From NCBI RefSeq assembly GCF_033097505.1, contig NZ_AP028654.1:2128001-2192000 (forward strand): a stretch of DNA of 64,000 bases, given 5' to 3'. Numbering within the stretch: the first letter of the stretch is position 1; every line of letters begins with the position of its first letter. The position numbers and the translations under genes were made by a program. Positions 55,804 to 63,604 of this stretch are shown piece after piece. The notes under the pieces were generated by a model. It saw nothing but the letters and a program-made list of their open reading frames with translations, was not told the DNA's origin and did not search any database. The stretch comes from Helicovermis profundi (lineage in GTDB: Bacteria; Bacillota; Clostridia; Peptostreptococcales; Acidaminobacteraceae).

Positions 55804-57351
55804 TCAGTTTGTAGAAAATCTAATTTTTTTAAATTCTTCTAAATTTTCTAAAAATATTTGTACTAATTTTGGATCAAATTTATAACCACTTTGAAGCTTA
55901 ATAAATTCTATTACATCACTAAAAGATAGTGCATTTCTATAAAACGTATCACTTGTCATAGTGTCAAATACATCAACTAGTGAAATTATTCTAGCATACA
56001 AGTGTATCTCCTCTTCTTTTTTTGCTAGTGGATAACCTGTACCATCCCAATTTTCATGATGCCCATATGCAATTTTAGATGCAATTTCCATGAGTTCTAA
56101 ATTACTATCTTTTAATATATCAAAGCCTAATAAGGAATGTTCTTTAACAATATCAAATTCTTCGTGGGAAAGTTTTGATGGTTTTTTTAATATATTTTCA
56201 GGAATTCCAATTTTACCTATATCATGCATCGGTGCAGCCATTTTAAGTAATTCTGATTCTTCTTCAGATAATCCATATTTTATAGCCATTAAATATGAGT
56301 ATTTGGATACTCTTTTTACATGATCATTTGATTCATCTGACCTTGTTTCTACTACTTCACCCAATTTATATATAATTTCCTTTTGAGTGTCTAATATCTT
56401 TTCATTTAGAAAAACATTATCAAAAGCAAACGCTATATTTGTTGAAAATAGATCAAGCATTTCTTTATCCAAATCATCTAGTTCTCTTATATCTTTAAAA
56501 ACGACAAAGTTATCAATTTCACCTAAACTTTGATAGTAACCAATAAAATATTTATTTGTAATTATATTATTCTTTTTTAACTTAGATTCATCTATTAAAT
56601 CAAGTAATTCTTTGGATACACAATCTTCTACCCTTTTATCTATAAAATTCTCGAATTCTCCCGTTGCTGATAAAATATATCTTTCTCCTTTTTCATTTTT
56701 ATTTGTTGCGGCAAAGCTTGAGGTTCTTAAAAATAAAGCGTCATCTGTAAATCCATACATTGATGTTAATTGAGTTATTAGACCTGAAACAAATTTTTTA
56801 AGTGAACCTATTTCAAACAATTTACTTGAAGCTAAAACAATTTCTTTTAATCCCTTTCTATTTTTTTCAATTTTCATCAAATCACTATACGCTCTAAGGG
56901 CTGATATTACTGATGTAAACAGTTTTTGAACAGTAAGTTCTGTCTTCGTTTTGTAATCATTAATATCATATTCTACAATTATTTTTTCTTCAGGTGCTTG
57001 TCCAGGTTGACCAGTTCTTAAAATTATTCTTACAAAAGAGTTATCCTTGTCTTCCCTTATAAATTTTATTAGTCTTAATCCAGAATCTTCAGTTTCCATA
57101 ACAACATCAAGAAGTATTAATGCTATATCATCTACTTCATTAAGAATTTTTTTTGCATCATTTGAATTATACGCGCTATAAAACTCTATTTTTTTTCTAT
57201 CAAAAATAAAATCACTTAAAACAAGTTTTGTTGTACTATGCACTGCTTCTTCATCATCTACAATAAGAATTTTCCATTTCTCAGTTTCTTCTATTTCATC
57301 TATATCTTCATCTTCTTCAAAAAACATTAATTCATCATAATCGTTTTTCAT
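55804..57351 (-). CDS. response regulator with DUF3369 and HD-GYP phosphodiesterase domain
   Basis: Probable cyclic-di-GMP phosphodiesterase, 515 residues. An acidic N terminus leads to a receiver (about 25-150) with Asp in LILLDVVMETEDSG. The middle (about 165-320) matches the DUF3369 sensor domain found in such regulators. The HD-GYP domain (about 325-505) has MHDIGKIGIP, EHSLLGFDIL and HHENWDGTGYP, so the metal ligands and the GYP signature are intact. ATG with GGAGGTG. Opposes the GGDEF protein at 29.2-30.5 kb. Confidence 0.94.
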   Translation of the reverse strand: MKNDYDELMFFEEDEDIDEIEETEKWKILIVDDEEAVHSTTKLVLSDFIFDRKKIEFYSAYNSNDAKKILNEVDDIALILLDVVMETEDSGLRLIKFIREDKDNSFVRIILRTGQPGQAPEEKIIVEYDINDYKTKTELTVQKLFTSVISALRAYSDLMKIEKNRKGLKEIVLASSKLFEIGSLKKFVSGLITQLTSMYGFTDDALFLRTSSFAATNKNEKGERYILSATGEFENFIDKRVEDCVSKELLDLIDESKLKKNNIITNKYFIGYYQSLGEIDNFVVFKDIRELDDLDKEMLDLFSTNIAFAFDNVFLNEKILDTQKEIIYKLGEVVETRSDESNDHVKRVSKYSYLMAIKYGLSEEESELLKMAAPMHDIGKIGIPENILKKPSKLSHEEFDIVKEHSLLGFDILKDSNLELMEIASKIAYGHHENWDGTGYPLAKKEEEIHLYARIISLVDVFDTMTSDTFYRNALSFSDVIEFIKLQSGYKFDPKLVQIFLENLEEFKKIRFSTN

Positions 57352-57388
57352 ACTACACCTCCTATCATTTTGAGTATACCCAAAAAAA

Positions 57389-57425
57389 AAACAAAAGAAA
57401 CAAAATTACTTTTGTTTCTTTTGTT
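57389..57425 (-). terminator. terminator after the 96-aa membrane protein
   Basis: Long stem AAACAAAAGAAACAAAA / TTTTGTTTCTTTTGTTT, AT-only apart from a few C-G pairs, then T run on the minus strand. Confidence 0.7.
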
Positions 57426-57428
57426 TTT

Positions 57429-57719
57429 TTATTCATCTAAATTTTCATAAGATTTTACATCTTCAGCATCACTATATTCTGATCTATCAAAATCACTATT
57501 AGAATTCGATGAACTGTTATATGATTGCTCAAATTCACTATCTTTATTATTATCATTTAAAATCTTTTTTTTAATAACAAATTTATAAATTAAGTATGCA
57601 AGAAAAACAAATCCTAGAGGTGTTGCAAATATTAATTTCATAAAAGAAGAAAAAATAATCAATAATAAAACTGTGAAAATAAGTCCAAGCAAGCACCCTG
57701 AACTATTAAAAATTCTCAT
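57429..57719 (-). CDS. small two-helix membrane protein, unknown
   Basis: 96 residues: a short start, two adjacent hydrophobic segments (about 8-28 and 31-48), a basic stop-transfer KKK, and an acidic Ser/Asn-rich tail of about 45 residues, probably cytoplasmic. No recognised domain. ATG with AAGGAGGAT. It is upstream of the HD-GYP gene on the same strand but has its own terminator between, so it is likely monocistronic. Confidence 0.65.
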   Translation of the reverse strand: MRIFNSSGCLLGLIFTVLLLIIFSSFMKLIFATPLGFVFLAYLIYKFVIKKKILNDNNKDSEFEQSYNSSSNSNSDFDRSEYSDAEDVKSYENLDE

Positions 57720-57866
57720 CTAAATATCCTCCTTATAATTTTATACGATTATATTAATATAGTAACCCTAAAGCATAATAATTTCAATTAATAAAACATT
57801 AAGAATTTATTAATTTTAACAAATAAATACTTTTAATTTCTTTGATATTCTATGTAAATTAATAAA

Positions 57867-57900
57867 AAACTATACATAGATTTCTATCTATGTATAGTTT
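57867..57900 (-). terminator. terminator of deoC
   Basis: Perfect 15-bp stem AAACTATACATAGAT and complement with a 4-nt loop, 11 bp past the stop codon. Confidence 0.75.
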
Positions 57901-57910
57901 AAAATTTTAT

Positions 57911-58576
57911 TTAGTAATCAGAGTCACTTTTTCCTCCAGTAACAATTGCAATTGATGAACTGGCACCTATTCTTGTAGCACCTGCATTAATCATTTTAAG
58001 AGCTGTTTCATTATCACGTACACCACCTGAAGCCTTAACCCCAAGATTAGGTCCAACAGTCTTTCTCATCAATTTAATATCGGCTTCAGTAGCTCCACCA
58101 GTAGAAAAACCTGTTGACGTCTTAACAAAATCTGCTTCTGCTTCAACTGAAAGCTCGCAAGCTTTTATTTTTTCTTCATCAGTTAAAAGACATGTTTCAA
58201 GAATTACTTTTAATAGTGCTTTTCCTTTGCACACATTTTTAACTGCTTTAATATCATTTAATACATATGAATAATCTTTGTTCTTTAATGCAGTAACATT
58301 TAAAACCATATCTATTTCATCAGCACCATCTTCAATTGCTTTTTTAGCTTCTAATGCTTTGATTTCGCTAACATTTGCTCCTAAAGGAAATCCAATAACC
58401 GAGCATACATTCACATCTGAATTTTCCAATTCTTTAGAAACTAACTTTACATTATAAGGATTAATACAAACAGAATAAAATCCATATTCTTTTGCTTCAT
58501 CGCAAACTTTAACAACATCCTCTTTTGTAACACTAGGCTTTAATATAGTATGATCAATATATTTTGCCAAATTCAT
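57911..58576 (-). CDS. deoC: deoxyribose-phosphate aldolase
   Basis: Class I aldolase splitting 2-deoxyribose-5-phosphate into glyceraldehyde-3-phosphate and acetaldehyde in deoxynucleoside breakdown. 221 residues from ATG 58576 (AAAGGTGAT upstream); the frame extends to 58633 without a better start. Conserved [11 protein letters not shown] (about 6), [29 protein letters not shown] with the Schiff-base region [14 protein letters not shown], and VKASGGVRD. It stands alone rather than in a deo operon; palindromes in its leader suggest its own repressor. Confidence 0.95.
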   Translation of the reverse strand: MNLAKYIDHTILKPSVTKEDVVKVCDEAKEYGFYSVCINPYNVKLVSKELENSDVNVCSVIGFPLGANVSEIKALEAKKAIEDGADEIDMVLNVTALKNKDYSYVLNDIKAVKNVCKGKALLKVILETCLLTDEEKIKACELSVEAEADFVKTSTGFSTGGATEADIKLMRKTVGPNLGVKASGGVRDNETALKMINAGATRIGASSSIAIVTGGKSDSDY

Positions 58577-58603
58577 AACATCACCTTTTCCTTCCCCATA
58601 TAC

Positions 58604-58626
58604 TTGTCTGACAACTTGTACGTTGT
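58604..58626 (-). promoter_or_regulatory. overlapping palindromes in the deoC leader
   Basis: TTGTCTGACAA (58604-58614) fits the GntR/FadR operator pattern, and ACAAC-N6-GTTGT (58611-58626) overlaps it. They lie 28-50 bp before the ATG, probably just after the transcription start. Confidence 0.45.
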
Positions 58627-58713
58627 AAAACAATTTTTCTATTTATATTAGACATATTTCTTACAAAACAAGCTTAAAAGCCAATTTGTAGTTTGATAAA
58701 CTTGTTTTTAAAG

Positions 58714-58725
58714 TTGTTCGAACAA
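58714..58725. promoter_or_regulatory. perfect 12-bp palindrome TTGTTCGAACAA upstream of deoC
   Basis: Located about 140 bp upstream of the deoC ATG. It shares the TTGT/ACAA ends with the leader palindrome, so the same regulator could bind both. Confidence 0.4.
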
Positions 58726-58742
58726 GATGATTATAACATAAT

Positions 58743-58780
58743 ATAAATAAAAAATCTACCTTGAACACAAGATAGATTTT
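58743..58780 (-). terminator. terminator of pduL
   Basis: AAAATCTA-c-CTTG / CAAG-a-TAGATTTT stem with a 4-nt loop and T-rich tail on the minus strand. Confidence 0.8.
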
Positions 58781-58822
58781 TGTATTTTTTTACACTATAA
58801 ATTAGCAAATATAAGTAATTTA

Positions 58823-59392
58823 CTAAATTATTTCAACTTCAACTCCATTTTTAAGTCCAGATGCATTGCCTTCGTCAATATCTAAGTGAAATTCTAATGC
58901 ATAACTTGGACTAACTCTACATAAAACATTTTCAAAGACAAGACCTCTTTCACCAGTTACTCTAACACTTACATATTCTTTATCTTTAACATTATATTTT
59001 TCTGCATCAGCTGTATGCATATGAATGTGTCTAGCAGCAGCAATTATACCTTCAGTTATCTCAACTTCACCTTTTGGCCCAACTAATTTACCACCTGGGC
59101 TATCAGCTAGATTACCAGAGTCTCTAACAGGTGGGTTTACACCCAAAGCAAAACCATCAGTAACACTAATTTCAATTTGAGAATTACCTCTTGCAGGTCC
59201 TAAAACTCTCATAGTTAGTTTTCCTTTTCTACCAACTACATCAATTTTTTCATTACATGCAAATTGACCTGGTTGAGAAAGGTCTTTAAATTTTGTTAAT
59301 TCATATCCCTTACCAAATAATACATCAATATGAGCTTGACTTAAATGAACATGCCTATTTGACAAACCTACCGGTACCAATTTTTTAATCAC
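58823..59392 (-). CDS. pduL: phosphate propanoyltransferase-like phosphotransacylase, PduL family
   Basis: Zinc-dependent phosphotransacylase interconverting acyl-CoA and acyl-phosphate. 189 residues from GTG 59392 (CGGAGG upstream); a longer frame to 59440 begins inside the 5' leader. The duplicated barrel has the zinc ligands RHVHLSQ (H14, H16), HIHMH (near 118) and the conserved GNSQIEISVTDGFALG and PSYALEFHLD. No microcompartment targeting peptide is evident at the N terminus, so it is probably cytoplasmic. It could pair with the butyrate kinase family enzyme at 21.8-22.9 kb or with an acetate kinase. Confidence 0.93.
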   Translation of the reverse strand: MIKKLVPVGLSNRHVHLSQAHIDVLFGKGYELTKFKDLSQPGQFACNEKIDVVGRKGKLTMRVLGPARGNSQIEISVTDGFALGVNPPVRDSGNLADSPGGKLVGPKGEVEITEGIIAAARHIHMHTADAEKYNVKDKEYVSVRVTGERGLVFENVLCRVSPSYALEFHLDIDEGNASGLKNGVEVEII

Positions 59393-59502
59393 TAAAATAA
59401 TCCTCCGTTTTTTAATAAACTTTAATAATCTTGTATACATTATACTTTAATTATATATTCGAGAAAAAAAATGTCAAGACTCGCGAATAAAAAAAGCAGT
59501 GC

Positions 59503-59572
59503 GATAAATAAATTAAAAAAAGATATTAAAAACACGAATTTTGTTTTTAATATCTTTTTTAATTTATTTATC
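59503..59572. repeat. 31-bp hairpin ending the 121-bp repeat array
   Basis: Arms 59503-59534 and 59542-59572 are complementary apart from one extra A, around a 7-nt loop CGAATTT. On the minus strand GCACTGCTTTTTTT follows, which suggests termination of a transcript through the array. The rest of 59441-59502 holds only the pduL leader. Confidence 0.85.
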
Positions 59573-59914
59573 ATAGTGCTAAAAGCACGTGGCCTATAAA
59601 CGAAGTTTGTAGGCTGGCGGCTTACACTCTTTAAATTTAAACACTTTTAATAATAAAAAAATTTACCTTTAATTCTTTTTTCCACATATTTATCATAGTG
59701 CTAAAAGCACGTGGCCTATAAACGAAGTTTGTAGGCTGACGGCTTATACTCTTTAAATTTAAACACTTTTAATAATAAAAAAATTTACCTTTAATTCTTT
59801 TTCCACATATTTAGCATAGTGCTAAAAGCACGTGGCCTATAAACGAAGTTTCTAGGCTGACGGCTTACACTCTTTAAATTTAAACACTTTTAATAATAAA
59901 AAAATTTACTTTTA
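59569..59914 (-). repeat. tandem array, three units of about 121 bp with two hairpins and a micro-ORF each
   Basis: Equivalent AGTGCT positions are 59575, 59697 and 59818 (periods 122 and 121). Each unit has GTGCT-AAA-AGCAC and GCCTATAAAC-GAA-GTTTGTAGGC hairpins (imperfect in copy 3). On the minus strand AAAGGTAAA (AAAAGTAAA in copy 3) lies 17 nt before GTG starts at 59644, 59766 and 59887, opening MFKFKECKPPAYKLRL, MFKFKEYKPSAYKLRL and a copy cut by TAG after MFKFKECKPSA. The array begins at the stop codon of the flavoprotein gene. Confidence 0.9.
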
Positions 59915-60472
59915 ATAAATACTTTTTGCAGAACTAATTACATGCTTAATTACATCTGTTCTTTCTTCAAATGGTTTATTATCAGTATTATCTATCAAAA
60001 TTGTTTCAGTAAACTTAGCGTCAATTGATTTAAAAAATAAATCAACTACTAAAGATACACCTGGTATAGTTTTGTCCTTTTGCTTAGCTCCAGTTGTAAT
60101 AAGAAGTATCCCTTTTTTCCCTTTTTTAAGGGTTTGCTTTTTTAAAAGAAATTTTTTGGACCAATACATTTGGCATCTATCAATCATCACTTTTGTAAGA
60201 CTTGAAACTGAATTAAAAAACATTGGAGTTGCAAGAATAACAATATCTGCCTCATCAAGTTTTTTATAAATCAAATTCATATCATCATTAAATTTACATT
60301 TTGCATTTTTTGCACAATAATAACAAGCATCACACATAGAAATAGTAAGATCTTTTAAATCTACTCTTTCTATAGTATTTTTATTTATATCTATATTCTC
60401 TAAATATCTTTTCAACATTTGATCCGTATTTCTATTTAATCTCGGTCCACCGTAAATAGCTATTATTTTCAA
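59912..60472 (-). CDS. iron-sulfur flavoprotein / NAD(P)H:FMN oxidoreductase family
   Basis: 186 residues of flavodoxin-like fold. IYGGPRLNRNTDQ (7-19) binds FMN phosphate, ATPMFFNSVSSLTKVMIDRC is the second FMN loop, and Cys47, 50, 53 and 59 form CDACYYCAKNAKC. That is the compact CX2CX2CX5C motif of iron-sulfur flavoproteins (Isf), so a 4Fe-4S cluster beside FMN is likely. Such proteins pass electrons from ferredoxin or reduce oxygen and peroxide in anaerobes. TTG start with AGGAG upstream, 12 bp after hpt. The stop codon is the start of the 121-bp repeat array. Confidence 0.88.
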   Translation of the reverse strand: MKIIAIYGGPRLNRNTDQMLKRYLENIDINKNTIERVDLKDLTISMCDACYYCAKNAKCKFNDDMNLIYKKLDEADIVILATPMFFNSVSSLTKVMIDRCQMYWSKKFLLKKQTLKKGKKGILLITTGAKQKDKTIPGVSLVVDLFFKSIDAKFTETILIDNTDNKPFEERTDVIKHVISSAKSIY

Positions 60473-60483
60473 TTTATTTACTC

Positions 60484-61020
60484 CTAAATATATACTTCTT
60501 TCTTAAGAGTCGCAATGTATGGTAAATTTCTATACTTCTCAGCAAAATCAATTCCATAACCAACAATAAACTCATCAGGTATTTTGAATCCAACGTATTT
60601 AACATTCAAATCAACTTTTCTTCTATCTGGTTTATCTAAAAGAGTTACAATTTCAAGACTCTTAGGGCCTCTAGAATTAAAATTCTCTGAAAGATACTTT
60701 AAAGTAAGCCCAGTGTCAATTATATCTTCGACAATAAGTATATGTTTTCCTTCAATGCTGTAATCTAAATCTTTAATAATTTTCACAATACCAGAACTCT
60801 CAGTAGAATGACCATAACTTGATGCAGCAATAAAATCAATTTGAAGTGGTAAATCAATTTTTCTAATTAAATCACTCATAAAAACGTTCGCACCCTTAAG
60901 TACACCAATTACGAGCAATTCTTTTCCCTTGTAATCATTTGCTATTCTTTCTCCTAATTCTATTACTTTTCTAAGTATTATTTCCTCAGAATAAAGCACT
61001 TCTTTAATATCATTTTTCAT
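60484..61020 (-). CDS. hpt: hypoxanthine phosphoribosyltransferase
   Basis: Purine salvage enzyme, 178 residues from ATG 61020 (GGGGTGA upstream; an earlier GTG at 61029 overlaps that site). The PRPP motif HILIVEDIIDTGLTL (about 93-107), the flexible loop ASSYGHSTESSG and the base-binding VDLNVKYVGFKIPDEFIVGYG (in parts) are complete. It converts hypoxanthine or guanine to IMP or GMP. It is followed 12 bp later by the iron-sulfur flavoprotein gene, so they form an operon without an obvious metabolic link. Confidence 0.96.
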   Translation of the reverse strand: MKNDIKEVLYSEEIILRKVIELGERIANDYKGKELLVIGVLKGANVFMSDLIRKIDLPLQIDFIAASSYGHSTESSGIVKIIKDLDYSIEGKHILIVEDIIDTGLTLKYLSENFNSRGPKSLEIVTLLDKPDRRKVDLNVKYVGFKIPDEFIVGYGIDFAEKYRNLPYIATLKKEVYI

Positions 61021-61144
61021 AATTTTCACCCCACATAAAATAGTTTAATCTATTTACATTATACTATAAGAAAAATAATATTCCAGAACCTTTTTTGAAA
61101 AATTAATAAAATGATTCGTATAATTACTAACTACCACATAAAGA

Positions 61145-62509
61145 TTAATTATTTATTGCAAATTTTATTTTAGCAAATGCAACTACATCACCATTTTTTA
61201 TTTCTACATTAATTCCAGAATCAATTCTATGTCCATTTAAAAACGTTCCATTTAAACTATTCATATCTTTAATAAAGAATTTTCCATTGAGCTTTAATAC
61301 TTTTGCATGTATTCTTCCAATAGTTTGATCTTGAATCCAAATATTATTAATATTTTCTCTTCCAATAGTAATAAACATATCCTCCTTAAATTCAATTTGA
61401 TGTTTTTCTCCGCTTCTTAAATCGCAAAAACTAAGTAATTTGCATTCATCTGTAAGAAGGATAGTCTTACCATAATCACTAATTATATTATTTTTATTAA
61501 TTTCTTCTTCGTCAATAATATCGTTCGTAATATTTAATGCTATATCATTGTTTTTATTCTCAAATGACTTTTTCTCAAAATCAAATTTTTCAATATTTTT
61601 TTTCACATTGCTGTCAGTGTTTTTATTAATTATTTTTTCCCGTACAAAATATACTATAAAAAATATAATCACAATAAATATGTTTATTATAAATATATTT
61701 ATAAGTTTTAATTTATCTAATATATATAAACTCATTGAGGAAATTAAAAGCAATAAAACATAAATTGCTAAACCTATCATTAATTTATGTTTGTTTTCTT
61801 TTGATATTTCTTTTTCTAACTGTTTTTTTGAAATGATTTTTTTGTTACTTGGTTTTTTTATTTGATTTTCATTATACTCAATTTTTCCATTATTAATATT
61901 GTTTTTTTCTTTAAAATCATCGTTTTCAAAATTACCTATTTGTTTTTTCATAATATATTCTTTTATTTCTTTTTTAATCACTATAGTTGAGTCATATTTA
62001 TTAATAATATTCATAATAAATATTGTATCTGGATTCTTTATTTCAAGTAAAACATTATTTCTAACAAAGTTTTTTATAAAGTCAATCAAATTCACTTTAG
62101 AATAATAACTTTTAATAGGTAAATATATTAGTTTTAGTTGATTACTTTTTTTATCAAAATACATATAATCTATATCCAATATAAACTTATTAGCATCTAA
62201 ATAATAATTATTTGCTCCTTCAATTATATCGATTAGCGATATTAATAAATCCTTTAAATCATAATTATTACTTCTAACTACATAATTTAGTGGTACAAGT
62301 TGTGTTAAATCATAATTCAAGTTTGTTATATTATCAATTGTTTCTGACTTAATTTGAATAATATTATTAATATTATTTTCATAGATCATATTTATTTGAA
62401 ACCACTCTAAATCGTCATATGAATACTCAATACTCATATTGTTAGTTTCATTATTTCTTTTAAAATTCAGTTTTGGAATATTAGTATTTGTTAAATTTCT
62501 AATTGTCAT
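61145..62509 (-). CDS. FHA-domain protein with DUF6382-like N terminus
   Basis: 454 residues from ATG 62509 (AAAAGGTTG upstream, overlapping the pilin-like gene). The N-terminal 175 residues resemble DUF6382, often joined to FHA domains in Clostridia. Two adjacent membrane helices follow (about 240-285), and an FHA domain is at the C terminus (about 375-450) with IGRENINNIWI, IGRIHAKVL and FIKDMNSLNGTFLNG. FHA binds phosphothreonine, implying a Ser/Thr kinase partner. It sits beside Tad/Flp pilus genes and may regulate pilus assembly. Confidence 0.85.
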   Translation of the reverse strand: MTIRNLTNTNIPKLNFKRNNETNNMSIEYSYDDLEWFQINMIYENNINNIIQIKSETIDNITNLNYDLTQLVPLNYVVRSNNYDLKDLLISLIDIIEGANNYYLDANKFILDIDYMYFDKKSNQLKLIYLPIKSYYSKVNLIDFIKNFVRNNVLLEIKNPDTIFIMNIINKYDSTIVIKKEIKEYIMKKQIGNFENDDFKEKNNINNGKIEYNENQIKKPSNKKIISKKQLEKEISKENKHKLMIGLAIYVLLLLISSMSLYILDKLKLINIFIINIFIVIIFFIVYFVREKIINKNTDSNVKKNIEKFDFEKKSFENKNNDIALNITNDIIDEEEINKNNIISDYGKTILLTDECKLLSFCDLRSGEKHQIEFKEDMFITIGRENINNIWIQDQTIGRIHAKVLKLNGKFFIKDMNSLNGTFLNGHRIDSGINVEIKNGDVVAFAKIKFAINN

Positions 62510-62675
62510 TATATTCAACCTTTTCAATTTGTAAATTTGTTTCATTGATTTTATCAACTTGATTCTTCGTATATTTCATAACAAAACTTCCAAAGAAAAG
62601 AGCTAATCCAATCAGTATTGCGATTATAAAAACAATTTCAATTGTACCCATCCCATCATTATTATTTATTTTCAT
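62499..62675 (-). CDS. small Flp/TadE-like pilin-type protein
   Basis: 58 residues from ATG 62675 (AAGGAGG 6 nt upstream). After a short hydrophilic leader MKINNNDG comes MGTIEIVFIIAILIGLALFF, a type IV pilin-like helix: Gly before a possible prepilin cleavage site and Glu at position 5 of the mature form. The rest is short and charged. Length and position between T2SF and FHA genes fit a pseudopilin or Flp-like subunit of a Tad system. Cleavage is inferred. Confidence 0.75.
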   Translation of the reverse strand: MKINNNDGMGTIEIVFIIAILIGLALFFGSFVMKYTKNQVDKINETNLQIEKVEYNDN

Positions 62676-62782
62676 TTTTTCCTCCTTGTATAATTGGGTC
62701 ATAAATATTTCTTAAGTATCTTTCGAATATTCTTACCTAATTCATTTATATTATTTGTGATTAAAAATTTAAAGATACAATA

Positions 62783-63604
62783 TTATTGTAAAGACATTAT
62801 AGTTGGAACTGTCAACATTAAGACTGTTCCAAGAAAAAATAATATAAGAGGAAATACCATTTTAACTTTTAAGCTTTCTCCTTTAATTTTTACTCTTTGT
62901 TTTCTTTCAATCATAATATCGTTTTCAAGATTTTTAATATTTTCAAGAGATTCAATATTCCCTACTCTAATAAAAGTTATTAAAGAGCTTTTTAACCTTT
63001 TAATCGATGTAATATTAATCATAGTCAACAAATTATCTATTTCATTTATTATTGATTCACCATTATTCAAGTTTTCTACCAAATATAAAAGTTCATAATT
63101 AAAATAATTTTTTTCCGATTCTACAGAAATATATATTGCTTTTTTTAAAGTCATTCCACTTAAAAGATAGGTATACAGTCTTCCAACAAAATATGGCAAA
63201 ATATCAATAATTTCATTAACATTTTTTTTAATTCTCATATTAATTTCGAAATAAGAGATAGATGAAATCACGATTGCTATTAAAATTGAATATAAAAATA
63301 TAAGAAAAGACAAACCAAATTTAACTTCAAGAACTAAATTTGTAGTAGTAAAACTAACTAGTAAACAACTTATAATAAAACTAAGTAATTGCTTATTCTC
63401 ATTTTCTCCATAATTACTTCCAAATATAAGTACTGTTTTTCTATTAAAATTATCTTTTATAAATTTATATTTATATAAGTATTCTGAAATATAAAATGCT
63501 ATTGGAAATGCATTTAGTATTTTTAACCAATCTTCAGTTATTACTATTCTTTTCCTTAATATAATTTTTTGAAATATTATTATAGTTATTAATATTATTG
63601 ACAT
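62783..63604 (-). CDS. TadC-like type II secretion F-domain membrane protein
   Basis: 273 residues with hydrophobic segments at the N terminus, in the middle (two adjacent, about 75-115) and at the C terminus (about 250-270). A T2SF domain lies between (IIDILPYFVGRLYTYLLSGM, YISVESEKNYFNYELLYL). It is an inner-membrane platform protein of a Tad pilus. ATG overlaps the previous stop by one base (TAATG), so it is coupled to the TadB-like gene upstream. Confidence 0.85.
   Translation of the reverse strand: MSIILITIIIFQKIILRKRIVITEDWLKILNAFPIAFYISEYLYKYKFIKDNFNRKTVLIFGSNYGENENKQLLSFIISCLLVSFTTTNLVLEVKFGLSFLIFLYSILIAIVISSISYFEINMRIKKNVNEIIDILPYFVGRLYTYLLSGMTLKKAIYISVESEKNYFNYELLYLVENLNNGESIINEIDNLLTMINITSIKRLKSSLITFIRVGNIESLENIKNLENDIMIERKQRVKIKGESLKVKMVFPLILFFLGTVLMLTVPTIMSLQ

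Noticed and set aside
61548-61763. Hydrophobic plus-strand frame opposite the FHA protein
   Set aside because: Complement of membrane-helix codons often looks hydrophobic; no start signal.
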